A stretch of DNA of 53,831 nucleotides from Rubripirellula sp. (GCA_012270065.1 JAAXJB010000083.1:32748-86578), one strand, 5' to 3'. Counted from the stretch's first letter, positions 29,274 to 39,403 are shown. The notes: generated from the letters alone by a model not told the origin. A program made the numbers and translations.

Positions 29274-29603
29274 TTGATGATGCGATTGACGTGAATGTCG
29301 CGAAGATGGTCGTTTTGATTGCTTGAATCGGTCAGAAAAATGTCAGGGAAGGTGCGTACGGCGGGTTTATCGAATACAATTCCCGTTCGCGATTTGGCGG
29401 TTTGGTTAGCAGATCCGCGTAATGGTACAGCACTGAACTCTGGGTCAAGTCTCAGAATTCCCGGTGGATCGTTTCTGTGAATTCCGTACTGGCGGCATGT
29501 GTGTTTCCCGAATACGGATGTGCGTTGGTCCGAACGTTGAATCGCATGTGGCTCCATCGACCGTCCGCCCACCATTTACTCCCTTTCTTTACTCCTTTTC
29601 CCG
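29274..29603. other. Intergenic region with a weak DUF1553-like coding remnant
   Basis: 330 bases. In the frame of 29391 the plus strand reads RDLAVWLADPRNGTALNSG before a stop at 29478-29480, which resembles the DUF1553 motif LADWLxDPRNPLTAR. The match is short and may be chance. No complete gene, hairpin or promoter is clear. Confidence 0.3.
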
Positions 29604-32600
29604 ATGTTTCTCATGAAGCGAATAGCATTGTCTGTTTTTGCTGCCGTTGTCTGTCTGAATGGTGTATTGCAGGCCCAGGTGTACGATACTCCGGAAAAAG
29701 CAAACCAGGATGAGGATTTTGCTCTCCAAGGTGAGTACACCGACAGCACGCGCGGTTTGCAGGTGATTGCCTTGGGCGATGGCGAGTTTCGCGTTGTTGT
29801 TTACACGGACGGGCTGCCGGGTGCCGGGTGGAATGGAAAAGATAAACAGCAGCTCGATTTGGATGCTGATGCGCTCGAGTCAATGGTCAGCAAGTTCAAG
29901 CGGGTCGAACGCAAGAGCCCGACTTTGGGAAGCAAACCTCCCGTTGGTGCTGTTGTCCTTTTTGACGGATCCGCCGAATCTTTGGAGACACATTGGAAGA
30001 AAGGGGCGCGTAGAACTGAGGATGGCCTTCTAATGGAAGGTTGCACCAGCATCGATACGTTTGGTGACTACACGATGCATTTGGAGTTTCGTCTTCCGTT
30101 CATGCCGAAGGCCCGTGGTCAGGGTCGGGGTAACAGTGGGTTGTATCATCAGGGCCGATACGAAACACAGGTGCTGGATTCCTTTGGATTGGAAGGAAAA
30201 AACAATGAAGCAGGAGGCCTTTATTCGATCAAAGCGCCGGACCTGAATATGTGTCTGCCACCGATGGCTTGGCAGACATACGACGTGGACTTCACTGCAG
30301 CACGATACGATCCCGAGGGAAAAAAACTTTCGAATGCCAAGATCACGGTGAAACTCAACGGCGTTGTCATTCATCGGGATGTCGAGTTGCCTCGCACCAC
30401 GACAGCGGCGCCCGTGAAAGAATCAGTGGAAGACGGTCCGATCTATTTGCAGAATCATGGCAATCCGGTCCGGTACAGAAACATTTGGGTACGCCCGCGT
30501 GACATAGAAGCCGAGGCGCGGAGACCGATCGTTCCGGGTTTTGAGCGATTTCACTCCAGCGGTGGTAAGGCACTTGCTGGTGGCAAACTTCTTGTTGGTG
30601 AGTTGAACTGTACCGGATGCCATTCTGCGGATCAAAAAGCCAGCCAGTTGGTGTCGGCAAAACAGCCCCCGATTCTCGATAAGGTCGGGGAACGTGTTCA
30701 TCCCGAGTGGTTGGTGGATTTCATCGCCAACCCCCATGATGTGAAGCCGGGGACCACCATGCCGGACTTGATGTCGGGATTGTCACCCGAGGCCCGTCGG
30801 GATGCAGCGATTGCACTGACAAACTTTCTGGTGGCAGGAAGTACGATCCAGATGGGTGGCAAGACCGGTAACACAGGTCAGGGAGAACGGATTTTTCACG
30901 AGTCCGGGTGTACTGCCTGCCATATGCCGCGTGATGGCAGAAAAGCTTCTGCAGATACCTCGGTACCGCTGGTGGGTTTGGAAGACAAGTATAGTCGTGC
31001 AAGTCTTGAAGCATTCCTGCGAGACCCGCTCGCTGTGCGGCCCTCGGGACGGATGCCACAAATGGATCTCGGTGGAGACAATTGGCGCCATGTTGCACAG
31101 TATCTGACGGGTGATGAGTCAGGTGTCACCTTCGGGAACCGACGGGATTTGCCGAAAGAGCCGAACATGAAATTCTCCGCCTATTTCAAAGGCGTCGAGC
31201 AGATGCCCGACTTGGAGAAACTCAAGGCCGATAAAACGGGCGTGTCACGCGGTTTGGACATCAGTGTCGGGGGCCGTAATGAAAATGTGATCATCAGCTA
31301 CGAAGGGTTTTTGCCGATCAAGAGAGCGGGGAAATACAGCTTTCGACTGAGTTCAGACGATGGCAGCATGCTGTTTCTTGATGGTAAAAAGCTGATTGAT
31401 AATGACGGCGTTCATCCCAATACCGCCAAGGAAGCAAGTATCCAACTGCAGCCTGGGATGCATCCGATTCGGGTCAACTGGTTTGAAAAGGGCGGCGAGG
31501 AGGTTTTGACCCTTGATTGGGCTGGTCCTGGAATCAAGTCCGGTGGCATCGACAAGGCAATTGTGATGACGCCTGATGGCAAAATCCCCCCTGTCGAGCC
31601 CGTCACCGAGGAAGTGGACCCCAACAAATTTGTATACAACCCCGATCTGGTCGATCAGGGAAGAAAACTGTTTGTCTCGCTTGGTTGTTCCTCGTGTCAC
31701 GTAAAGAAGGAAAATGGCAAGCCATTGCCGGCGGGGCTTAAAAGTCCCGAGTTGGCGGATTGCAAGGCGGGGCGGGGCTGCTTGGCTGCCGAACCACAAA
31801 AGGGTTTGCCCAATTATGATCAGACATCAATTCAGCGGTCAGCTATCGATGTTCTTCTCTCGGGATCCAGCGATCAGGCCGCGGGAAATCAGCCGGATCA
31901 GGCGAAACAGACTGCCGACAGCGTGGACGGAAAGCTGACCCACAATTTAGCAGCGTTGAATTGCTATGCCTGCCACGAACGTGACGGGGTGGGTGGACCT
32001 GAGTCTGATCGGAATCCGCTCTTTGTCAGTACGATCCCCGAAATGGGTGACGAAGGGCGTTTGCCACCGCCGTTGGATGGTGTGGGCGACAAACTCCGCG
32101 ACGACTGGATCGCGAATGTGATTCAAAATGGAAATAAGACTAGCCCTTACATGAAAACTTACATGCCGAAGTTTGGTAACGAAGCAGCGGGTCTGTTTCC
32201 GGGCCACTTTGTTTCTCTTGATCGCAAGACTGCGGCAGACATTGTGGACTCCGGCGAATCAGAACAGAAAAAAGCCGCACTTGGGCGGCAAATGGTCGGT
32301 TCAAAGGGACTCGCATGCATCAGCTGCCATACGTATGGAAAGTTCAAGTCGACCGGAATCCAGGCAATTGCACTGGATACGATGACGCAGCGAATCCGCG
32401 AGGATTGGTTCCATCGCTATCTTCCGGATCCCCAAAAGTATCGGCCCGGGACCCGTATGCCGACTGGATACCCGGAAGGTAAAAGTACGGTCAAAAATGT
32501 TTACGGCGGTGACCAGTCAAAGCAGTTGGCTGCGATGTGGGCCTTTCTGGAAAAGGGTGCCAATGGTGGAGTACCGGAAGGCATTGTCAGCGGCATGATC

Positions 32601-33257
32601 GAACTCAAGCCTGCAGCAAAACCGGTGATCTATCGGAACTTCATTGAAGGAGTGACTCCCAGAGGAATCGCAGTTGGTTACCCTGAAAGGGCAAATCTGT
32701 GTTGGGATGCGAATCGTATGTCACTGGCGCTCCTATGGCAGGATCGGTTCATCGACGCTGCCAAGCACTGGGAAGGGCGTGGACAGGGCAACCAGACGCC
32801 ACTTGGTGGTAGTGTGACCAGGTTTGAAAGCGTCGCACCCGTCGCAGTTCTGGAGAATCTTCAATCCAGTTGGCCTGAGGAACCTCCGAAGGAACGCAAT
32901 TACAGATTCCTGGGTTATCGGCTGGATAAAGTCGGGCGACCTACTTTCCGCTATCGATTACCCGAAGCTGTTGTGGAAGATACTCCGGTTCCCGTGGCTG
33001 GCGAATTCAGTGGTACGTTCAAACGCCAAGTCAAAATTACCCCAACCGGGCAGGATAATAATTCGGGACTGTATTTCCGGGCCGCCTCTGGCAACATTGA
33101 AAAGCTTGATGATGGTTGGTTTACAGTCAATGATCTCATGAAAATTAGAGTCGAGACATCTCAAGGCGAACCATTGATTCGTGAGGTTGGTGGTAAGTCG
33201 GAAATTCTGGTACCGGTCAACGGTGCCACTACAATCACGCAGGAAATTCTCTGGTAG
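29604..33257 (+). CDS. Multi-domain penta-CxxCH protein (DUF1080, cytochrome c, PA14)
   Basis: 1217 residues with a signal peptide (about 1-25; an alternative start lies at 29613). Order of parts: a beta-rich N-terminal segment; a DUF1080/laminin-G-like domain (about 110-310, with NSGLYHQGRYETQVLDSFG); cytochrome c motifs CTGCH (336-340) and CTACH (436-440); a PA14 domain (about 520-640, with YSFRLSSDDGSMLFLDG); three further motifs CSSCH (695-699), CYACH (787-791) and CISCH (905-909); and a beta-rich C-terminus that again contains NSGLYFRA. Five covalent haems are implied. DUF1080 and PA14 suggest binding to carbohydrate, so it may be a cell-surface electron carrier tied to polysaccharide. 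It is followed after 21 bases by a beta-propeller gene. Confidence 0.88.
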   Translation: MFLMKRIALSVFAAVVCLNGVLQAQVYDTPEKANQDEDFALQGEYTDSTRGLQVIALGDGEFRVVVYTDGLPGAGWNGKDKQQLDLDADALESMVSKFKRVERKSPTLGSKPPVGAVVLFDGSAESLETHWKKGARRTEDGLLMEGCTSIDTFGDYTMHLEFRLPFMPKARGQGRGNSGLYHQGRYETQVLDSFGLEGKNNEAGGLYSIKAPDLNMCLPPMAWQTYDVDFTAARYDPEGKKLSNAKITVKLNGVVIHRDVELPRTTTAAPVKESVEDGPIYLQNHGNPVRYRNIWVRPRDIEAEARRPIVPGFERFHSSGGKALAGGKLLVGELNCTGCHSADQKASQLVSAKQPPILDKVGERVHPEWLVDFIANPHDVKPGTTMPDLMSGLSPEARRDAAIALTNFLVAGSTIQMGGKTGNTGQGERIFHESGCTACHMPRDGRKASADTSVPLVGLEDKYSRASLEAFLRDPLAVRPSGRMPQMDLGGDNWRHVAQYLTGDESGVTFGNRRDLPKEPNMKFSAYFKGVEQMPDLEKLKADKTGVSRGLDISVGGRNENVIISYEGFLPIKRAGKYSFRLSSDDGSMLFLDGKKLIDNDGVHPNTAKEASIQLQPGMHPIRVNWFEKGGEEVLTLDWAGPGIKSGGIDKAIVMTPDGKIPPVEPVTEEVDPNKFVYNPDLVDQGRKLFVSLGCSSCHVKKENGKPLPAGLKSPELADCKAGRGCLAAEPQKGLPNYDQTSIQRSAIDVLLSGSSDQAAGNQPDQAKQTADSVDGKLTHNLAALNCYACHERDGVGGPESDRNPLFVSTIPEMGDEGRLPPPLDGVGDKLRDDWIANVIQNGNKTSPYMKTYMPKFGNEAAGLFPGHFVSLDRKTAADIVDSGESEQKKAALGRQMVGSKGLACISCHTYGKFKSTGIQAIALDTMTQRIREDWFHRYLPDPQKYRPGTRMPTGYPEGKSTVKNVYGGDQSKQLAAMWAFLEKGANGGVPEGIVSGMIELKPAAKPVIYRNFIEGVTPRGIAVGYPERANLCWDANRMSLALLWQDRFIDAAKHWEGRGQGNQTPLGGSVTRFESVAPVAVLENLQSSWPEEPPKERNYRFLGYRLDKVGRPTFRYRLPEAVVEDTPVPVAGEFSGTFKRQVKITPTGQDNNSGLYFRAASGNIEKLDDGWFTVNDLMKIRVETSQGEPLIREVGGKSEILVPVNGATTITQEILW

Positions 33258-33278
33258 TAACAAGCAATGATGATTCAC

Positions 33279-34742
33279 ATGAAAAAAATATTCCTCGTGG
33301 TCTGTCTGCTCAGCTGTGGTGCGACACTTGCACAGGACGCGCCAACCGAGGCGGATTACTATCCGATCACTCGTTTTGAAACTCCCGAAGGGGTGGTGCT
33401 GGAAGCGAGTGGTTTCCAGATGATGCCTGATGGAAAGATGGCAGTCTGTTCACGAAGGGGTGAAATATGGATGATCAGTAACCCTTTTGATAAAGAGGTC
33501 ACAGCAGCCAATTTCAAAAGGTTTGCGCACGGTCTGCATGAAACCTTGACTCTCGCCGAACGTGATGGCTGGTTATATACAACCCAGCGTTCGGATGTTT
33601 CGCGACTGCGAGATACCGATGGCGACGGTGAAGCAGATGAATTTGAAGTCGTCAACGATGACTGGGAAATCTCCGGCGATTACCACGAATACGCATTCGG
33701 ATCCAAATTCGACAAGAATGGTGATATCTGGGTAGTTCTCTGCCTTACCGGTTCCTTTTCAAGCAAGGTACCCTATCGGGGATGGTGTGTGAGAATTACG
33801 TCCAATGGTGATCTCGTTCCGACCACCAGTGGTGTTCGTTCGCCGGGCGGGATTGGTGCTAATCATCTGGGCGATATGTTCTACACGGATAATCAGGGCC
33901 CATGGAATGGAACGTGTGCGTTAAAACATTTACCCGAAGGCAAGTTCGTGGGGCATCCGGGCGGTTTTGAATGGTACAAACTCGCCGAGCCGTTCATTGG
34001 ACCGAAGCCTGAGGAACCCAAGAGCGGAAGCCGGTTCATGACTGAGGCAAAACGCCTCCCAAAATATGAGCCGCCAGCAATCCTGTTTCCTTACAACAAA
34101 ATGGGAAAATCAGCGGCGGGGGTTGCCTGTGATACGACCGGTGGCAAGTTTGGCCCTTTCGTCAACCAGATGTTCGTCACCGATCAGTCCTACAGCACGG
34201 TAATGCGCTGCTACCTCGAAAAAGTGAAAGGGCACTATCAGGGTGTCTGTTTTCCGTTTCTGGAAGGGTTCGGGAGTGGTTCTCTGGGACTTGAACTAAC
34301 CGACAATGGCGCCATGTTCGTGGGAGGCACCAATCGAGGATGGGGTTCCCGGGGACGAAAACCGTTTGCGGTGGAAAGAGTTGATTGGACCGGCAAGGTT
34401 CCCTTTGAAATTCTGGAAATGAAGGCAAAACCCGATGGGTTCGAATTGGTGTTCACGGAGGAAGTCGATCCACAATCAGTGGAATCGGTTGAGTCCTATA
34501 AAATGACAACCTACACCTACATTTTTCAATCTTCTTACGGTAGTCCCGAGGTTGATCACACGGAACCGAAGATCACGAAGGCGGTGGCTGGCAAAGACGG
34601 GAAAAGTGTGCGATTGTTTGTCGACGGTTTGCAGGAAGGCCATGTTCATGAATTGCATTCGAATGGCGTTCGGGCAAAGTCAGGTAAGCAACTTCTTCAT
34701 CCGCAGGCTTATTACACGCTCAACTACATTCCCGATAATTGA
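33279..34742 (+). CDS. Exported beta-propeller protein, partner of the multi-CxxCH protein
   Basis: 487 residues from ATG 33279, chosen because it starts the signal peptide [19 protein letters not shown]; an ATG at 33267 is possible. The chain resembles the N-terminal propeller of planctomycete haem-binding proteins and sorbosone-dehydrogenase-like propellers: [32 protein letters not shown] (a possible calcium-binding loop), [20 protein letters not shown] and [12 protein letters not shown]. It has no CxxCH of its own. It lies 21 bases after the penta-CxxCH gene in one operon, so the two may together make up what is a single polypeptide in other planctomycetes; this is inference. Confidence 0.8.
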   Translation: MKKIFLVVCLLSCGATLAQDAPTEADYYPITRFETPEGVVLEASGFQMMPDGKMAVCSRRGEIWMISNPFDKEVTAANFKRFAHGLHETLTLAERDGWLYTTQRSDVSRLRDTDGDGEADEFEVVNDDWEISGDYHEYAFGSKFDKNGDIWVVLCLTGSFSSKVPYRGWCVRITSNGDLVPTTSGVRSPGGIGANHLGDMFYTDNQGPWNGTCALKHLPEGKFVGHPGGFEWYKLAEPFIGPKPEEPKSGSRFMTEAKRLPKYEPPAILFPYNKMGKSAAGVACDTTGGKFGPFVNQMFVTDQSYSTVMRCYLEKVKGHYQGVCFPFLEGFGSGSLGLELTDNGAMFVGGTNRGWGSRGRKPFAVERVDWTGKVPFEILEMKAKPDGFELVFTEEVDPQSVESVESYKMTTYTYIFQSSYGSPEVDHTEPKITKAVAGKDGKSVRLFVDGLQEGHVHELHSNGVRAKSGKQLLHPQAYYTLNYIPDN

Positions 34743-34969
34743 TGGGCTTGGCATTACTCCGACTTGAGTCACGCTTTTCCCGGATTGTCTTTGTGAATGC
34801 TGGGTAACGGAATTGCGGTCTTTGACGGCGTTACTATGTCAACAATTAGCGAGTCCTAATCCACATTATCAAATTCTGGTGCGCGGGAGCTGGTCTTGGT
34901 GTTTTGGCTTTTCTTTGTAATCCTGCCGGTGTACTGACTGCCCAGATAGCAAAGCGTAGTTCTTCCCAG

Positions 34970-36430
34970 ATGAAAAATATGATTGTCAGGCACAAGAAAT
35001 GGATGTTAGCTGAAGCAGTAGTGGTCCTGCTCATGGTGTTTTGCATCGATTGTGGAAACTCGGTCGCTCAGGAACCATTGGCGAGACATACGGCAACTAC
35101 ACAGGTGGATGAACACTTGCACCGTTTTGCGGAGGGTGGCAAGTTCAAGATGCTCTATGACGCGCGGCAAAGACCGCAGGGTATCTTGGTGAATGATTTT
35201 GTCTTCATTGTTTATAACGGTGATGCGCGGCCATCATCGAATGGCAAGGGGCGTGCCTATCCAATGTTGATTTGTTACGACCGCAAGAAGAAAAAATTCA
35301 ATTCTCCGATTCGTTTGGCAAATGAATCCAGCACTGATCATCATGACAGCCCAATCATTTGGGCAGACCGTGATGGTCACCTGCACGTACTTTATGGGTG
35401 CCACAGATCGCCAGGTGTACATCTGGTGACAGCAGACCCTGTCGGCAATGATGCGGTTGAGATCAGGTGGGTTAAGGGCGCTCAGATTGCACCGCGAATG
35501 TCATACCCTTGCGTGTTTCGGATGACTGACGGAAAAGATCTGATCTACTATCGGACGGATGGTCATACGAGTTCATGGACATATCGCATGACTGCCGATA
35601 ACGGCAGGTCGTGGAGTGGTCCGAAGAATGACGTGACGGATCTCGATGCTGGCGGGAGACTCGATTGGTCATCGTACCAGACAAAAATACCTAGTCTTGA
35701 TCGTAAGTCACTGCACGTGGTGTACACCGATTATGACGATAATAAGAAGCACTTCAACGAGCAGCGTTTTTTCAACCCGAAGTACAGAACCTTCGTTTCC
35801 AATGAGTGGAAGTACAATCTTTCATATATCCGCATCGAGCCGGAGAGTGGAAGGGTGTTCAATGGGCAGGGACGGGTGATGGAAACACCTATCGACATTG
35901 ATACTTCAGAGCAGTCTTGTGAGATCTGGGATACGAACTGGCGGGGTGCAGGCGTTCCACCTGCGGTTGCTTTGAATGATCAGGGAGCTCCAGTTTTTCT
36001 TCATGTACTTTCCGGCGACTCGTTGGAGCAGCATGATTACTATTACGTTCGCAAGACGGGGCGTGATTGGAAAAAAACTCGGATCACCAGTTCAACCCAT
36101 CAGTGGAACAGTGGACACCTTGCATGTGATGAGCATGGAGTTCTTCACGCTTATGTGGTGACGGGGGCAAAGTACCTGCGAGGTGGTTACATGGACCGGC
36201 ACGGGGGAGGCGTCATCGAAGAATGGAGGTCGAAGGATTCTGGTGAACGATGGGAGAAAGTGAGGCAGGTTTCGCCGATGGGGCCCGGCTACGAGAGTTG
36301 GCGGTTCAATAATGTACAGCCTGTTTTGAATGCTGATGGTAGTATCGCCAAGGGAATCCTGCTGTTTTACGGATGGAACAAGAAAGACGAGCCAAATGCA
36401 TCTGCATTCCTCATTGATCGAACGCAGTAA
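34970..36430 (+). CDS. BNR-repeat-containing exported protein
   Basis: 486 residues from ATG 34970, which places a signal peptide (hydrophobic stretch about residues 12-28) at the N-terminus; an ATG at 34979 would also do. Repeats such as DRDGHLHVLYGCHRSPGVH, TADNGRSWSG and KDSGERWEKV are BNR/Asp-box type, and the family resembles BNR_4 proteins annotated as putative neuraminidases or glycoside-binding propellers. No catalytic residues can be assigned with confidence. It lies 227 bases downstream of the propeller gene on the same strand. Confidence 0.8.
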   Translation: MKNMIVRHKKWMLAEAVVVLLMVFCIDCGNSVAQEPLARHTATTQVDEHLHRFAEGGKFKMLYDARQRPQGILVNDFVFIVYNGDARPSSNGKGRAYPMLICYDRKKKKFNSPIRLANESSTDHHDSPIIWADRDGHLHVLYGCHRSPGVHLVTADPVGNDAVEIRWVKGAQIAPRMSYPCVFRMTDGKDLIYYRTDGHTSSWTYRMTADNGRSWSGPKNDVTDLDAGGRLDWSSYQTKIPSLDRKSLHVVYTDYDDNKKHFNEQRFFNPKYRTFVSNEWKYNLSYIRIEPESGRVFNGQGRVMETPIDIDTSEQSCEIWDTNWRGAGVPPAVALNDQGAPVFLHVLSGDSLEQHDYYYVRKTGRDWKKTRITSSTHQWNSGHLACDEHGVLHAYVVTGAKYLRGGYMDRHGGGVIEEWRSKDSGERWEKVRQVSPMGPGYESWRFNNVQPVLNADGSIAKGILLFYGWNKKDEPNASAFLIDRTQ

Positions 36431-36891
36431 TGCGGTGATGTATCATGAAGGTTGCCCAGCGTTGTTTTCTGCGTTGGGAAGGTAGGACTGTCTGGGGGCT
36501 ATCGGTGGACTGTCTGTGTCGTTGCCCATGTTATTTTGGTAATGTCCATCCGCGGTTCGCTTTTAACCTGTGGTGGCAGCGTGGCAATTGGAGAATCATG
36601 CCGGCAGAAGTACAACGCTGCCGTACATCCGTTGCCAGGGTGGAATCATCGCGCTTTGTGACATTCGCATTGATCCACAAGAAGAACGCAGCTTGGCAGA
36701 TGAACTGCAGATTCAGACGACAAACAGGAACTCGTCACTGCCATTGCCCAGTCGAGTTGAATACTGCTTTTGATTGAAACTGGCAAACGTGATTTTTGCT
36801 TGCGTCGTTTGCAGACGTTGCGACTGCAAACTGTGCCTCCGTGGCTGGCATCAATATGTTTTGCATTGTCAGCTAATCTGTAGATGAGCCC
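36431..36891. other. Intergenic region, no gene supported
   Basis: About 460 bases between convergent genes. Three overlapping short frames exist on the plus strand, none with protein-like composition over its length. Nothing else is seen until the terminator at 36892. Confidence 0.5.
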
Positions 36892-36925
36892 AAAAAAAAC
36901 GAGCGTAACCGCTGGTTACGCTCGT
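36892..36925 (-). terminator. Intrinsic terminator of the DUF1559 gene
   Basis: A perfect 12-bp stem, acgagcgtaacc (36899-36910) with ggttacgctcgt (36914-36925), closes a 3-base loop. On the minus strand it is followed by a run of eight T (36899-36892). It lies 28 bases past the stop of the DUF1559 gene and points in its direction. This is the only textbook Rho-independent terminator I found in the window. Confidence 0.93.
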
Positions 36926-36953
36926 TGGTGTTATCGTTTGACGAAGACGCAAC

Positions 36954-38189
36954 TTACTGATTGAGTTGCTCTTCGATCATCTCTTTGGCATTCTTGGTAC
37001 CCAGAGCGCCCCAAAGCCCATAAGGACTTTCGCGGCCGGCACCACCTTCCCAGCCACGTCCATCGCCGTTGTCACGACCATAGGCCACGTGGTTCTGGTC
37101 GCCTGCATCAATGGAATCCGTGATGAACACCACAGCACCGTCAGCCATCAGGATGTGAGCCCCACCCTGGTGATAACTGGAAGCACAGAATGCACCCGCC
37201 TGACCGTGCCATCTCTGAATGTTGTAGCTGTTAGGTGGCAGAATCGTGTGGAAAGAGCTGTATTCCAGGCGTCCATCAGACCATCGGCGTCCACGCATGT
37301 GATTTGGATTTCGCTCGTAACACGGCTTTCCGCCGCATGGAGCCAGTCCACCAGTGGAGGTGTTGGTATTGATGTAACCGGGACGTTCCGGATCCAGATA
37401 CTGTTTGAAGTAGGCAGGAGGATTATCCCAGACAGCATTGTCAAACTGCATTTGGATTCCTGACGCACGTCCATCAAGAGACGCAACAATGCACTCACCG
37501 CCCATGATCGTGTTCGCCAAACCGTCGGTGATGTCACGGAACTTGGTGAAGTGACGGGTGCGGAATACTCCACGTGCCCAGCGCTCTGTTGACTCTTCAC
37601 CCCAGGTATTGCTGGTGTTCACGTTGCCGCGTCCGTCAATCCCACTTTCGGATTGCTCAAAAAATGCGTCGCCAGCACAACCAGTGTAGTTGTTGAATGC
37701 CACTCGGTAGTCAACAGGTTGTGTCGGGTCACTTGGGCATCGGAAGGTGGGAACCTGAGTCAGCCATGGTTGGTAATTCTGGTTCCATGGGTTCGGACCC
37801 ATCGCTGGATACGGTGGATTGCGGGTGCTTCCGGTCCGGTTGACGGCGAGTGGATTGGAGATCTGCTCCCACAATGCCTGTTGTTCGATGAACGGAGTGA
37901 TGCCTACCAACCAGCTCAGCCAGAATTGGTTGCTGGTGTCACCATTTCCTCCGCTGGGGGGACGCTTGGTTCCTCCAGCTAACATCGGCAGATTTTTATA
38001 GGCCGAATGATAGTTGTGAAGACCAAGACCAATTTGTTTGAAGTTGTTGCTGCAGCTCATTCGGCGCGCTGCTTCACGGGCCGCCTGAACGGCGGGCAGC
38101 AGGAGTCCAACTAGAACTCCAATGATTGCAATTACGACGAGGAGCTCAACGAGCGTGAAACCCCTCCTCTTTGTGCGTGGTGTGTGCAT
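36954..38189 (-). CDS. DUF1559 prepilin-like protein
   Basis: 411 residues from ATG 38189. AAGGGA stands six bases before this ATG, whereas it touches the ATG at 38195, which decides the start. The N-terminus carries a type IV prepilin-like methylation motif, RRGFTLVELLVVIAIIGVL, with cleavage expected between Gly and Phe. DUF1559 follows, with AREAARRMSCSNNFKQIGL and the C-terminal H-x9-DG box in HILMADGAVVFITDSID. These proteins occur in many copies in planctomycetes and are thought to form pseudopilus-like or surface structures. The gene has its own terminator, so it is probably monocistronic and perhaps highly expressed. Confidence 0.95.
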   Translation of the reverse strand: MHTPRTKRRGFTLVELLVVIAIIGVLVGLLLPAVQAAREAARRMSCSNNFKQIGLGLHNYHSAYKNLPMLAGGTKRPPSGGNGDTSNQFWLSWLVGITPFIEQQALWEQISNPLAVNRTGSTRNPPYPAMGPNPWNQNYQPWLTQVPTFRCPSDPTQPVDYRVAFNNYTGCAGDAFFEQSESGIDGRGNVNTSNTWGEESTERWARGVFRTRHFTKFRDITDGLANTIMGGECIVASLDGRASGIQMQFDNAVWDNPPAYFKQYLDPERPGYINTNTSTGGLAPCGGKPCYERNPNHMRGRRWSDGRLEYSSFHTILPPNSYNIQRWHGQAGAFCASSYHQGGAHILMADGAVVFITDSIDAGDQNHVAYGRDNGDGRGWEGGAGRESPYGLWGALGTKNAKEMIEEQLNQ

Positions 38190-38704
38190 GAACATTCCCT
38201 TAAGAGTCTTTTAATGAAAAACGAAAGATTCGCAGACGGCAAGAATATAACCCGTTTTCGGCTGTAAAGTTGAGTTTAATTCCCCTAAATTTCCGGATTT
38301 GGGGCTCGATTTGTGCAACGTGCTGGCCCGCTGCTGGCTTTTCGAGAGCCGATGTGTCTGCAGTCCCTATTGGATCGCCTGTTTCTCAAACTGGCTGCAT
38401 CATTTTTGACCCGGGTGTTGACTATTTGGCCAATCCGTTGGGATCACTCACGGGAATCAATGTCGTTCTCGGGTTGGATCAGAATTCGAAGATTCAGAGT
38501 GGGGTACGGCACGGGTGTCTGAACGCGTGTCTGAACACCCGTTTCAGCGTTTCTGGGCTGACAAGGTCGCTGCGTTATTCGCGTCATCAATTTGGCAGAT
38601 TGACGTTCAGTTCCGTGCTTGTGATCTTGGTGTTACCGAACTTCCGATTGAAGAATTTGGTGCCACTTGAGTTTGCACACATCCTTCAAGTTTGCCACTT
38701 GGGA
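38190..38704. other. Intergenic region with small repeats, no gene supported
   Basis: 515 bases. An AT-rich stretch just before 38280 should hold the DUF1559 promoter on the minus strand. At 38511-38542 acgggtgt pairs with acacccgt across a 16-base loop, and inside it gtgtctgaac is repeated directly (38516-38525 and 38528-38537). An open frame of 180 codons from 38270 starts at TTG and is not protein-like. Confidence 0.4.
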
Positions 38705-39403
38705 TCATCGACGGCTCGAGGGCACCGGGTTCGGCTCGGCTTTGAAGGATGTCTCATCAGGCTCGTTTATCGGAATGAATTGTACCGAATCCGCGATCAC
38801 ATATTTACCTGACGTGCCATCTGTTGAGATTCTCACCCAACCGCTTTTTCCCTTGGCAAAGTGAAAGCGTCCAAGTGTTCGAAACAGTTTGTCATGTTCC
38901 GGGATGTCTTGTTGGTTGATTCTTAATTTGGTCTGGCCAGCAGCATGAGCGATGGTGATCGGCGTGTTTGTGGAACGCCGTTTGTTATAGCAATGCGACA
39001 TCCGCACTTCATAAAGGCCGGAACGTGGAAAGTTGGGGCGATAGGTCACGGATTTTTGGCCTTTGCCGGTCTTCTGATCGTGCAGATAGCCGATCCCAAC
39101 ATGCGGTGGTGTGTGAGTTGAGTATTGCCAGATACCTGTTAATTCAGCTTCCGTCTCGTCGATAACAATACCGCGAAGACTGTTTGGGTTCTTCACGATG
39201 AATGAAACCAGTTCAGGGCGATCAACGTCGCCAGGTAAATGTGAATTCGGGACCGCGTCTGGATGGGGGGTCTGAACCTGAGCGTCGAGACGGCTTTCCA
39301 GTTGCGTTGCTGCAACGAGAAGCATCCAAAGGATGGGAATGTAATTGACGCTGAACGTTCTTTCTTGCAGGCTTGCCAATTTGTGTCTGCTATTTGATGG
39401 CAT
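38705..39403 (-). CDS. Exported golvesin-domain protein
   Basis: 232 residues from ATG 39403, chosen because a signal-like hydrophobic segment (SVNYIPILWMLLVAATQL) then lies near the N-terminus; longer starts to 39493 are possible. The mature part is one beta-rich domain with GLYEVRMSHCYNKRRSTNTPITIAH and ends in YVIADSVQFIPI, the golvesin C-terminal-like signature. It resembles the C-terminal domain of the FAD oxidoreductase at 7156-9303 but has no enzyme attached. The role is unknown; binding of carbohydrate or cell wall is likely. Confidence 0.78.
   Translation of the reverse strand: MPSNSRHKLASLQERTFSVNYIPILWMLLVAATQLESRLDAQVQTPHPDAVPNSHLPGDVDRPELVSFIVKNPNSLRGIVIDETEAELTGIWQYSTHTPPHVGIGYLHDQKTGKGQKSVTYRPNFPRSGLYEVRMSHCYNKRRSTNTPITIAHAAGQTKLRINQQDIPEHDKLFRTLGRFHFAKGKSGWVRISTDGTSGKYVIADSVQFIPINEPDETSFKAEPNPVPSSRR

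Noticed and set aside
29066-29575. 169-codon open frame on the minus strand
   Set aside because: It lies mostly opposite the LRR end of the HTTM-like gene and reads as an antisense shadow.
36445-36777. 110-codon frame and two overlapping ones between convergent genes
   Set aside because: High Cys/Arg/Trp content, no ribosome-binding site and three competing frames argue against a gene.
38270-38812. 180-codon open frame on the plus strand
   Set aside because: It starts at TTG, has no ribosome-binding site, overlaps the golvesin-domain gene and has no protein-like pattern.
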